From Burkholderiaceae bacterium (GTDB lineage: Bacteria; Pseudomonadota; Gammaproteobacteria; Burkholderiales; Burkholderiaceae_C): DNA of 64,000 nt. Under the pieces are notes generated by a model. The model was given only the letters and a program-made list of their open reading frames with translations. It did not search any database and was not told the DNA's origin. Position 1 is the stretch's first letter. The number at the start of each line of letters is the position of its first letter. The DNA is taken from positions 62,001-126,000 of the forward strand of contig JADMJJ010000013.1 in assembly GCA_018780645.1 (NCBI GenBank). The letters are read 5' to 3'. Both the position numbers and the translations under genes were made by a program. Shown piece after piece: positions 25,335 to 32,925 of this stretch.

Positions 25335-25721
25335 TCAGGGCTTTGCCCTGTTGCGCCGCGCCAGCCAGATCAGCGGCAGCAGCAGGAGCAGCACCGGCGA
25401 CAGGGCCAGCGCGCCCACACCGACCAGTGCCAGCACGCCCAGACCGAGGCCCAGGGCCAGCATCAGCAGCGGCAGGGCCAGGCCAAGAATCAGCGACAGG
25501 GGCACGACCACGACGATGACCACGGCAGCGATGGCAATCCCCATCGCGCCCATCAGCAGATGGCCGGGGTGCAGCTCGGTGACGGGAAGGTCCCAGCCGT
25601 TGACGGTCACATTCATGTCCGGCAGGGTGAACAGATTGACGGTGACCAGCAGGCCGAAGGCCAGGGTGAGCAGCCCCATCACGATGGCGGCGCCGAAGAT
25701 GAATTTGAGCAGTGATTTCAT
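25335..25721 (-). CDS. Small hydrophobic membrane protein in a LytS/LytTR operon
   Basis: The 128-residue protein has an N-terminal helix (about 5-27), a short extracytoplasmic segment with PDMNVTVNGWDLPVTELHPG, and two or three further helices (about 53-75, 80-120) made largely of Ala, Leu, Val and Gly. A basic tail (RRNRAKP) marks the cytoplasmic end. No known domain is recognised. Its ATG overlaps the kinase stop by 4 nt, so it is translationally coupled and probably belongs to the same signalling unit, perhaps as an accessory sensor or effector. That role is inferred from position. Confidence 0.7.
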   Translation of the reverse strand: MKSLLKFIFGAAIVMGLLTLAFGLLVTVNLFTLPDMNVTVNGWDLPVTELHPGHLLMGAMGIAIAAVVIVVVVPLSLILGLALPLLMLALGLGLGVLALVGVGALALSPVLLLLLPLIWLARRNRAKP

Positions 25722-27091
25722 GCGAACACTCCTTCTCTGGCGCTGTAAGGCACGCTGATGCTGACCACCGTGCCGGACGGCGAGTTTTCGGTCACCGCCA
25801 AGGTGGCCTTGTTGCCATAGAGCAGCTGCAGTCGCTCGCGGATATTGGCCAGGCCCACGCCGGTGCCGGCGGTGGCGGCCTTGCCGAAGCCCAGGCCGGT
25901 GTCGGCCACGGTGACGCAGAGCTTGCCGTGGACGATCTCGGCCTTGACGGTCAGCGTGCCGCCCTCGGCCTTGGGCTCCAGGCCGTGCTTGATCGCGTTC
26001 TCGACCAGGCTCTGTATCATCATCGGCGGGAACTCGGCCGAGAGCAGGCCCTCGGGCACCTGGATGTCGGTCATCAGGCGCTCTTCCATGCGCACCTTGA
26101 GGATCTCCAGATAGGGCTTGATCACGGCCAGCTCGCGGCCCAGGTCGCGCACGCCGGTGGCATTGGCCTCGCGCATCGTCGGCATCGAGGCGCGCAGCAG
26201 GGCGATCAGGTTCTTCTGCATGATCGAAGCGCGTGGCGGGTCGGTCTCGATCAGATGATCGATCGAGGCCAGCGTATTGAACAGAAAGTGCGGCTCGACC
26301 TGGGCCTGCATCGCCGCCATCCGCGCCTCGACCACCTGGCGCTTCAGCGACTCGGCCTCGGCCGTCTCGGTCGCCTGGGCGGCCTTGACCTCGGCCTGGA
26401 TGCGGCCCTTGTAGGTGACCTTGATGATCACCGAGCCCAGAATCAGCAGCAGGGACAACTGCATCAGGAAGTCGCCGAAGCGCACCACCCGCACCCGGCG
26501 GCGGGTACCTGGCTCGGCGGCCTGCATCTCCTCGAAGCTGCGCTGCTTCTCTTCCAGCGCCTGCTGGGCTTCCTCAATGGCCTGCTGCTTGTCGTCCAAG
26601 GCCTCCTGAACGGCCTGGCGCGCCTCTTCGACGGCCTCCTTGATCGCCTCCCGGTCCGCCGAGCTGGGCAGGTCGATGCGTATCGACGGCAGCTTGGAGG
26701 ACTCGGATGCCGCGCCCTCGGGGGCACTGGCGGCGCTGCGCGGCAGCACGCGGATGCCTCGTTCGTCTATGGTCACGTCGTAGTGAACGGACGGGCTGCT
26801 GGGCTTGGCGGCCTTTTCCGGCTTCGCGGCTTTCTCGATCTTGGCCGGTTTCTGTGGCTTGGCCGCCTTGACGGGTACTTCCTCAACCTGCTCGTCGATG
26901 CGCCAGGTGAACGGTGGCAGGTCTTGCAGGATGCTCGACGCGATCAGCAGCAGCAGCGACAGCAGCACAAAGCGGGTCCAGGTGATGCTGACCAGCCAGC
27001 TGGCATAGACATGGAAGCCGCGCATCACATTGCTGGCGAAGCGCTGCCAACCGTGAACCGGGGCTGGCTTGGAGGGGTACTGCGCGTTCAT
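25718..27091 (-). CDS. LytS-type sensor histidine kinase with charged extracytoplasmic linker
   Basis: The 457-residue kinase has TM1 (about 40-58), a periplasmic stretch of about 145 residues comprising a Lys/Ala/Pro-rich tract (74-98), a short beta region and a Glu/Gln-rich coiled coil (148-190), then TM2 (about 206-226). The cytoplasmic part has His268 in VEPHFLFNTL and a HATPase domain (LVENAIKHGL, DTGLGFG, GVGLANIRERL). It starts the operon that also encodes a small membrane protein and a LytTR regulator. The highly charged extracytoplasmic region looks like a flexible tether with a helical bundle rather than a classical ligand domain. The stimulus is unknown. Confidence 0.9.
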   Translation of the reverse strand: MNAQYPSKPAPVHGWQRFASNVMRGFHVYASWLVSITWTRFVLLSLLLLIASSILQDLPPFTWRIDEQVEEVPVKAAKPQKPAKIEKAAKPEKAAKPSSPSVHYDVTIDERGIRVLPRSAASAPEGAASESSKLPSIRIDLPSSADREAIKEAVEEARQAVQEALDDKQQAIEEAQQALEEKQRSFEEMQAAEPGTRRRVRVVRFGDFLMQLSLLLILGSVIIKVTYKGRIQAEVKAAQATETAEAESLKRQVVEARMAAMQAQVEPHFLFNTLASIDHLIETDPPRASIMQKNLIALLRASMPTMREANATGVRDLGRELAVIKPYLEILKVRMEERLMTDIQVPEGLLSAEFPPMMIQSLVENAIKHGLEPKAEGGTLTVKAEIVHGKLCVTVADTGLGFGKAATAGTGVGLANIRERLQLLYGNKATLAVTENSPSGTVVSISVPYSAREGVFA

Positions 27092-27268
27092 CGGAGCGGG
27101 GCCTTGTTCATTGCAATCCGGGGACTGGTTTCATCAGGACTGGTTTGCACTGTACCGGCAGGGGGGCAGGGGCACGACGGCCAGGCGATGTAGTGCCCAG
27201 GTCGGGGAACAGGCTGCACGAATGGCAGACAGTCGGTGCGGGCGCTGGTGCCCGATGTCACGAATTTG

Positions 27269-27856
27269 TCATTTCTGCCGCAAATCCGGGTCGCGAAGGG
27301 CCTCGACCTGAATCAGCAGTCGAACCTTGTCCCCGACAAAGGGCAGACCGAAGGTGGCGCCAAACTCGCTGCGCAGCAGCGTGGCCTCGAAGTCGCCGCC
27401 GCAGACCTCGGTCTTCAGCCGCTCATCCTGGCGGCAGGCAAAGCGCAGCGCCTTCAGGGCCAGCGGCTGGCTGATGCCGCGCAAGGTGAACTCGCCGCGC
27501 ACCTCGTCCACCCGGCCGTCCCGGTAGGCAAACCGGCTGGCCACGAACCAGGCCTGGGGGTGGCCGCTGCTGCCAAGCAGATCGGGCTGGCGCAGCCGGG
27601 CGTCGAGCACCTTCAGGCCGGTGTCCACCGTGGCGGTGTCAACGCTCAGGCCGACCTCGCCACGCTGGGCGGCGGCGTCCAGGGTCACCAGCCCGTTCAG
27701 CATGGCAAAACGTCCACGCAGGGTGGACGTATTGAAGTGCGAGACCTCGAACTGCACGGTGCTGTGCAGCGGGTCGAGCCGGTAGGTCACCGGCTGGGCC
27801 GCGAGCGCGCAGGGCCAGGCCAGGCAGAACAGCAGCCGGGCCGGCCCGCGTGTCAT
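27269..27856 (-). CDS. YceI-family periplasmic protein (third of three)
   Basis: The product has 195 residues. A signal peptide (1-19) leads into a YceI lipocalin-like beta-barrel with the family opening YRLDPLHSTVQFEVSHF and a later CGGDFEATLLRSEFG segment; two Cys pairs could form a disulfide. YceI proteins bind long isoprenoid or quinone-type lipids in the periplasm. It shares the RSEFG/RSQYG signature and the FxCxxxxxxxxEVCGGDFE segment with the gene just upstream, so the pair probably arose by duplication. It is the last gene of a four-gene minus-strand operon led by cytochrome b561, with 5 nt to the previous gene. Confidence 0.88.
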   Translation of the reverse strand: MTRGPARLLFCLAWPCALAAQPVTYRLDPLHSTVQFEVSHFNTSTLRGRFAMLNGLVTLDAAAQRGEVGLSVDTATVDTGLKVLDARLRQPDLLGSSGHPQAWFVASRFAYRDGRVDEVRGEFTLRGISQPLALKALRFACRQDERLKTEVCGGDFEATLLRSEFGATFGLPFVGDKVRLLIQVEALRDPDLRQK

Positions 27857-27861
27857 CGAAC

Positions 27862-28434
27862 TTACTGTTGGCGAACGGCTTCGACCTGGATCACCAGGCG
27901 CACGGCGTCCGGGAAGCCCCAGTTCAGGCCGTAGTTGATGCCGTACTGGCTGCGGATGATGGTGGTCTCGAAGTCGCCGCCGCAGACCTCGCGCTTGAAC
28001 ATCGGGTTCTGGTAGCAGTTGAAGTTGGTGGCCTTCAGCGTCACCGGCAGGGTCTTGTCGCGCAGCGTCAGGGTGCCGGCCACTTCGGTGACCTTGTCGC
28101 CGTTGAACGTGAACTTGTCGCCAACGAACTTGGCGGTCGGGAACTTGGCCGACGAGAAGAAATCGTCGCTCTGCAGATGCTTGTCCATGGGCGCGACGCC
28201 GGTGTTGACGGCCATCATGTCCAGCGTCAGCTCGACCTTGCCGGTCTTGGCTGCGCGGTCAAGCTGCACCGTGCCTTCCTTCTTGTCGAAGCGGCCGCGA
28301 TTCGTCGAGGTGCCGAAGTGCGAGATCTCGTAGCCGACGAAGGTGTGCGTCGGGTCTATCGTGTAGTTGACGGTCTCGGCTTGGGCCAGGGTGGCCAGGC
28401 TCAACAGGGCGGCGGCGATCAGGGTCTTGTTCAT
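27862..28434 (-). CDS. YceI-family periplasmic protein (second of three)
   Basis: This 190-residue protein has a signal peptide (cut after LAQA) and a YceI domain: VNYTIDPTHTFVGYEISHFGTSTNRGRF, then LDMMAVNTGVAPMDKHL and VCGGDFETTIIRSQYGINYGL. It is the form closest to E. coli YceI, in both length and motifs. It probably binds polyprenyl or ubiquinone-like lipids and may shuttle them or serve as an electron-chain accessory with the b561 protein of the same operon. The next YceI gene begins after only 5 nt and looks like its duplicate; the third, upstream paralogue is more divergent. Confidence 0.92.
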   Translation of the reverse strand: MNKTLIAAALLSLATLAQAETVNYTIDPTHTFVGYEISHFGTSTNRGRFDKKEGTVQLDRAAKTGKVELTLDMMAVNTGVAPMDKHLQSDDFFSSAKFPTAKFVGDKFTFNGDKVTEVAGTLTLRDKTLPVTLKATNFNCYQNPMFKREVCGGDFETTIIRSQYGINYGLNWGFPDAVRLVIQVEAVRQQ

Positions 28435-28474
28435 GGGTGATTCTCGTTGCAGAAGGGTTGGGATGGAAAAGGGA

Positions 28475-29056
28475 TCAGAGCGGGGCCAGGCCGTTCAGGG
28501 TCAGCTTGAACTTGACCTGCACGTCGTTGGCGACCATCGAGGTGTCGGCCCATTCGCCGTCACCGATCTTGAACTCGAGGCGCTTGATGGCGAAGGCGCC
28601 GGTGGCGGTGCTGACGGCACCGGCCTGGGCAATCGTCACCGGCACCGTGATGTCACGCGTCTGGCCCTTGATGCTGAGCTTGCCGGTCACGTCAAACTTG
28701 CCCGGGCCGCTGGCCTTGATGGCGCTGCTCTGGAAGCTCGCCTGGGGGATCTTCTTGGCATCGAACCAGGCCGCCTTGGCCAGCTCGGCGTCGAACTCGG
28801 GGGCGCCCAGGGTGGCGCTGGCGATGTCGATCGTGAAGGCGACCTTGCCGGTCTCGGGCTTCTTCGGGTCGAAGGCGATCTGCGCATCGAAGCGCTTGAA
28901 CTTGCCGTCCACCGGCACGCCCATCTGCTTGCTGGTGAAGCTGACGTCGCTTTGCGCGGGCACCAGCACGGCGGGCTTGGCCTGGGCCCAGGCGGCGCCG
29001 GCCAGGGCCAGCAGCAGGGTGCTGCCGAACAGCAGCTTGGAGTTCAGTGAAGTCAT
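28475..29056 (-). CDS. YceI-family periplasmic protein (first of three)
   Basis: The 193-residue protein has a signal peptide (cut after AAWA) and a divergent YceI domain (LVPAQSDVSFTSKQMGVPVDGKFKRFDAQIAFD, and later FDVTGKLSIKGQTRDITVPV). It lacks the CGGDFE segment of its two downstream paralogues, so it belongs to a different YceI subgroup. It lies 23 nt after the cytochrome b561 gene, and the next YceI follows after 40 nt. Binding of an isoprenoid lipid is expected from the family. Pairing of YceI with b561 suggests a shared quinol-linked function. Confidence 0.9.
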   Translation of the reverse strand: MTSLNSKLLFGSTLLLALAGAAWAQAKPAVLVPAQSDVSFTSKQMGVPVDGKFKRFDAQIAFDPKKPETGKVAFTIDIASATLGAPEFDAELAKAAWFDAKKIPQASFQSSAIKASGPGKFDVTGKLSIKGQTRDITVPVTIAQAGAVSTATGAFAIKRLEFKIGDGEWADTSMVANDVQVKFKLTLNGLAPL

Positions 29057-29079
29057 GATGGTCTCTATGTGGGTGGGTT

Positions 29080-29628
29080 TCAGCCGCGGCCGGGCAGCAT
29101 GCGCCGCAGCAGCCCGTCGCGATCGATGAAGTGGTGTTTCAGCGCCGCGGCAATGTGCAGCAGCACCAGGGCGGCCAGGCCCTTGGCCAGAATGCCGTGC
29201 AGCGGCTTGATGGTCTCGGCCAGCGCCTTGTCGACACCCAGCAGATCGGGCAGCGGCAGCATGCCGAACCAGACGATGGGGAAACCGGCCGCCGAGCTAT
29301 AGGCCCAGCCGGACAGCGGCACGGCGAAGAACAGCAGATAGAGCAGGCCATGGGTGACGTGCGCGGCCTTGTTCTGCCAGGCCGGGGCGGGCAGGTCGGC
29401 CGGCGGGCGGTGGGTCAGGCGCCACAGCAGACGCAGGGCCGACAGCGCCAGGATCGTCACGCCGGCCCATTTGTGCCAGCTGTAGAGCTTGAGTCGGCCG
29501 GGCGAGAAGGGCAGCTCCACCATGTACAGGCCGACGCTGAACGAGATCACGATGGCCACGGCCAGCAGCCAGTGAAACGCCATGGCGATAGGCGTGTAGC
29601 GCGTTGTCTGGGTGGAGATGGTGTTCAT
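29080..29628 (-). CDS. Cytochrome b561 family membrane protein
   Basis: This 182-residue protein has four membrane helices and the CybB pattern of haem-ligating His residues: AMAFHWLLAVAIV (helix 1), YSWHKWAGVTIL (helix 2), and LHGILAKGLAALVLLHIAAAL (helix 4). These proteins exchange electrons with ubiquinol and, in some cases, superoxide. The open frame extends 23 codons upstream, but MNTISTQTTRYTP at 29628 has AGGAC ahead and matches the family start. It is the first gene of an operon with three YceI proteins, a combination often found in proteobacteria. Confidence 0.92.
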   Translation of the reverse strand: MNTISTQTTRYTPIAMAFHWLLAVAIVISFSVGLYMVELPFSPGRLKLYSWHKWAGVTILALSALRLLWRLTHRPPADLPAPAWQNKAAHVTHGLLYLLFFAVPLSGWAYSSAAGFPIVWFGMLPLPDLLGVDKALAETIKPLHGILAKGLAALVLLHIAAALKHHFIDRDGLLRRMLPGRG

Positions 29629-29785
29629 CGCTGGGGTCCTGTGGAGGTCTCGTTCGATGACTGAAGTGTCGGCCGGCGTTGCCACTCGGCGGTTCACCCA
29701 GCTTGACCCCTGGGTTCACATGATTTGAACGATGGGCTCCGACCGGGCCCGGGCCCGGTGGTTCCGCGACCCGCGAAAGAAAGAG

Positions 29786-30949
29786 TTACCGCCCGTAGCG
29801 GCGCAGCAGCGCGGCCCGGCGCGAGGGCTGCAGGTTGGCGCGACTCACGTCGCCGCCGTAGTGCGCCAGCAGGCGCTTGTCCATCACCGCAAACCACAGC
29901 GGTGGCAGATAGGCCAGCAGCAGCATCGCCGCGTAGCCCGAGGGCAGTTGCGGGCTCTGCTCGAAGTGGCGCAGGGCCTGGTAGCGCCGGCCCGGGTGGG
30001 CATGGTGGTCGCTGTGGCGTTGCAGCTGGTACAGGAACAGATTCGAGACGATATGGCTGGAGTTCCACGAATGCTCGGGCGCACAGCGCACCGGCCGGCC
30101 CCGCGCGTCGAGTTCGCGCAGCAGGCCGTAGTGCTCGATGTAGTTCACCACCTCCAGCAGCGAGGCGCCATAAAACGCCTGGATCAGCAGAAACGGCAGC
30201 ACGCCCAGGCCCAGCCAGAGGCACAGGCCGCCGAACAGCACAACGGTCATGCTCCAGGCCTGCAGGCATTCATTGCGCCAGTGCCAGGCGTGCAGGCCTC
30301 TGGCGCGTAGCTTGGTCGCCTCAAGCGCCCAGGCCGAGGCCACGCTGCCGATCAGGGTGCGCGGCAGAAAGGCCCAGAAGCTCTCGCCCATGCGGGAGCT
30401 GGCCGGGTCCTGCGGCGTGGCCACATGGAGATGGTGGCCGCGGTTGTGCTCGACATAGAAGTGCCCGTAGGCGACAGGCGCCAGCGCCAGGCGTGACAAC
30501 CAGCGCTCCCAGCGCGGCAGCTTGTGGCCCAGCTCGTGGGCGGTGTTGATGCCCACGCCGTTGATGCCACCGACGCTGAGTATCAGCCCGGCCCAGCCAA
30601 AGAGGGTCAGGTCGTGCGTGGCGGCAATCCAGGCGCCGTGAATCGTCAGCGCGAACTGGAAGGGAATGAAGGCCACGACGATGGCCCGATACCAGAAGTC
30701 ACGCTCCAGGCCGGCCATGGCCTCGGCGGGCGGGTTGCGGGCATCGGCGCCGAGCAGCAGGTCCAGCAGCGGGATCAGGATGTACATCACCGCGCTGCTG
30801 ACCCACAGCCAGTATTCCTGGCCCGTGGTCTGGTACTGGATCAGGTTCAGCCAGACCAGGCCCGGAAAGGCCGGTGACAGCAGCCACCACCAGCGCTTGC
30901 CATCACGCCAGGGGCGTGCGGGCAGGCGGGGTGGGGCGGCGGTGTTCAT
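29786..30949 (-). CDS. alkB: Alkane 1-monooxygenase (AlkB-type membrane di-iron hydroxylase)
   Basis: At 387 residues it is near the usual AlkB length. Six hydrophobic segments surround the conserved His clusters: HELGHK (138-143), EHNRGHH (167-173), the NYIEHYG signature (269-275) and LQRHSDHH (309-316), all intact. The enzyme hydroxylates the terminal carbon of medium-chain alkanes or related methyl groups in the membrane, with electrons from rubredoxin and rubredoxin reductase. Neither electron carrier is encoded nearby, so they would come from elsewhere. The start ATG at 30949 is the first in the frame. It appears monocistronic, with its end 157 nt upstream of the b561 operon start. Substrate range cannot be inferred. 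Confidence 0.93.
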   Translation of the reverse strand: MNTAAPPRLPARPWRDGKRWWWLLSPAFPGLVWLNLIQYQTTGQEYWLWVSSAVMYILIPLLDLLLGADARNPPAEAMAGLERDFWYRAIVVAFIPFQFALTIHGAWIAATHDLTLFGWAGLILSVGGINGVGINTAHELGHKLPRWERWLSRLALAPVAYGHFYVEHNRGHHLHVATPQDPASSRMGESFWAFLPRTLIGSVASAWALEATKLRARGLHAWHWRNECLQAWSMTVVLFGGLCLWLGLGVLPFLLIQAFYGASLLEVVNYIEHYGLLRELDARGRPVRCAPEHSWNSSHIVSNLFLYQLQRHSDHHAHPGRRYQALRHFEQSPQLPSGYAAMLLLAYLPPLWFAVMDKRLLAHYGGDVSRANLQPSRRAALLRRYGR

Positions 30950-30991
30950 CCGCAGATGCTGATCCCGCTCCGGCTCCCGGTCAAGCCAGGG

Positions 30992-31888
30992 TTACCACTT
31001 CATCTCGCCCTTGTTGACCTTGGCGCCGATGTCCAGCGCAATGCCCAGACCCGCCTGCGGATAGGCGGCCTGCAGCGTCGCGATCAGCGCGGCGGCGTTG
31101 GCGGCCTTGGGCAGCTCGGCCTCGAAGCGCTGCAGATAGGCCCGGGTGTAGCTGACGGTCGACGCGTCCTGCGCCGTGCCTGGCAGCATATGGCCGGGCA
31201 CTACGATGGCGGGCTGCAACGCGGCAATGCCGTCCAGCTTGGCGACCCAGGCGGCGCGCTCGGCCACCGTCTGCGTGTCGGCCGTCCAGGCATGCAGGCC
31301 GCCGAACACATTCACGCCGCCGACCACCGCCTTGATCGACGGGATCCACACGTAGCTTCGGTGAGCCAGGCTGTCGTCCAGGCCGCGCACTTCCAGGGTG
31401 CGCCCTTCCAACTGCAGGGTGTTGCCGGTCATCAGCTCGGGCAGCACCGGCTTGCGCGGCGCATTGGCGCCCAGGCGCGGGCCCCAGACCTGCAGCTTGG
31501 TCGGCAGCGAGGCCTCGATCTTCTTCAAGGTCGGCGCGGCGGTGACGATCTTCGCCTCGGGGAATTCCTGGCGCAGCACTTCGAGGCCGAAGTAGTAGTC
31601 CGGGTCGGCGGCGCTGACGTAGATGGTGCTCAGCTTCTTGCCGCTGTCCAGCACGGCGGCGGCCACGCGCAGCGCGTCGGCACGGGTGAAGCCGGCGTCC
31701 AGCAGGATGGCTTCCTTGGCGCCCGTGACCAGCACCGAGTTGACATGGAAGCTGGCCGGGCCGTGGTTGATGACCTTCAGCTCCAGCGGCGCCGGGGCGG
31801 CGGCGGTCTGCGCATCAGCGGCGACCATGGCGGTGGCGAGTGCGGCGCCAAGGCCGAGTTGCTTGAAGAGGCGGGGCAGGTGGTTCAT
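30992..31888 (-). CDS. Metallo-beta-lactamase-fold protein with degenerate metal site
   Basis: The 298-residue protein has a signal peptide (1-26) and an MBL fold (ELKVINHGPASFHVNSVLV, EAILLDAGF). Where active members carry H-x-H-x-D-H, this protein reads SAADPDYYFG (about 92-101), keeping one Asp but replacing the His ligands. A later VVPGHMLPG retains a His. It therefore may not bind metal in the usual way and could be a binding protein or use another chemistry. The ATG at 31888 is preferred over a start 46 codons upstream, which would extend through the promoter region and into the divergent LysR gene. It is divergent from a LysR regulator across a 119-nt region with a palindrome. Confidence 0.82.
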   Translation of the reverse strand: MNHLPRLFKQLGLGAALATAMVAADAQTAAAPAPLELKVINHGPASFHVNSVLVTGAKEAILLDAGFTRADALRVAAAVLDSGKKLSTIYVSAADPDYYFGLEVLRQEFPEAKIVTAAPTLKKIEASLPTKLQVWGPRLGANAPRKPVLPELMTGNTLQLEGRTLEVRGLDDSLAHRSYVWIPSIKAVVGGVNVFGGLHAWTADTQTVAERAAWVAKLDGIAALQPAIVVPGHMLPGTAQDASTVSYTRAYLQRFEAELPKAANAAALIATLQAAYPQAGLGIALDIGAKVNKGEMKW

Positions 31889-31954
31889 GGTGGGTCCAGT
31901 CGGTGTGTGTTGCGAGGACTGAACTTTATTTGAGCTGGCTTGATTGATAAATAG

Positions 31955-31969
31955 CAGTCTGCGAGACTG
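31955..31969. promoter_or_regulatory. LysR-type operator between divergent genes
   Basis: CAGTCT and AGACTG form a perfect dyad separated by GCG, in the gap between the MBL-fold and LysR genes. Position and symmetry fit a LysR recognition site controlling both promoters. Binding is inferred. Confidence 0.5.
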
Positions 31970-32007
31970 TTTGTTGCAGAATTCGAGCAAATGAGTCGAG
32001 CAGCGCC

Positions 32008-32925
32008 ATGGACCAGCTGAAAGCAATGCAAGTGTTTGTCGAGGTGGTGGATCGCGGCAGCTTGACGGCGGCCGCCGAGGCGCTGGACATGTCCCGTGCG
32101 ATGACGTCTCGCCATCTGGAGGCGCTGGAGCAATGGCTGGGCGCGCGCCTGCTGCAGCGCAGCACCCGCAGACTAAGCCTGACCGATGCCGGCGCCGAAG
32201 CCCTGCCGCGCTGCCGCCAGATGGTCGAACTGGCCGAGGAGACGCGCCAGGTGGCCGGCGCCCGGCACCAGACCGTGAGCGGCCGGCTTCGCATCACCGC
32301 CAGCATGTCGTTCGCGCAGCAGCACATCGCCCCGGCGGTGGCCGAGTTCCTGGCCCTGCATCCGCAGACCGGCATCGAGCTCCTGGCCTCCGAGCATGCG
32401 GTGAACCTGGTCGAAGACCGCATCGATCTGGCCCTGCGCATCAGCAACCAGCTCGATCCGGCCCTGATCGCCAGGCGGCTGACGGTCTGCCGCTCGGTGG
32501 TCTGCGCCGCACCGGGCTATCTGGCGGCGCGGGGCACGCCGGCCGAACCGGCGGAACTGTCAGAGCACGCCTGCGTCGGCCACGCCCGCTTCGGCAGCGA
32601 CGAATGGCTGCTGCAACGCGGCACCGAGCGCATCAGCGTGCCGCTGGCCCCGCCGCGCCTGCGCGCCAACGAGGCGATGGTGCTGCTGCAGGCGCTGCTC
32701 GCCGGCGCCGGCATCGGCCTGCAACCCACCTATCTGGCCGGCCCGCTGCTCGCCAGCGGCGCCCTGGTGCGGGTGCTGCCCGACTGGGAGCCGGAGCAGC
32801 TTGGCATACACGCGGTCTACACCAGCCGGCGGCATCAGCCGCTGCTGCTGCGGACCTTTGTGGACTTTCTGGCGGCGCGCTTTGATGCCGACAGGCCTTA
32901 TTGGGACACGACGGCGGCCGGCTGA
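32008..32925 (+). CDS. LysR-family transcriptional regulator
   Basis: This 305-residue regulator has an N-terminal winged HTH (about 1-60: MDQLKAMQVFVEVVDRGSL, AAAEALDMSRAMTSRHLEALE, RLLQRSTRRLSLTDAG) and a substrate-binding-like effector domain (about 90-295). The HTH is the PtxR/DhcR-like subgroup by its RSTRRLSLTDAG. It lies divergent from the MBL-fold gene and is likely its regulator; a CAGTCT-N3-AGACTG site lies between them. It overlaps the flotillin gene end by 28 nt (convergent). The inducer is unknown. Confidence 0.92.
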   Translation: MDQLKAMQVFVEVVDRGSLTAAAEALDMSRAMTSRHLEALEQWLGARLLQRSTRRLSLTDAGAEALPRCRQMVELAEETRQVAGARHQTVSGRLRITASMSFAQQHIAPAVAEFLALHPQTGIELLASEHAVNLVEDRIDLALRISNQLDPALIARRLTVCRSVVCAAPGYLAARGTPAEPAELSEHACVGHARFGSDEWLLQRGTERISVPLAPPRLRANEAMVLLQALLAGAGIGLQPTYLAGPLLASGALVRVLPDWEPEQLGIHAVYTSRRHQPLLLRTFVDFLAARFDADRPYWDTTAAG

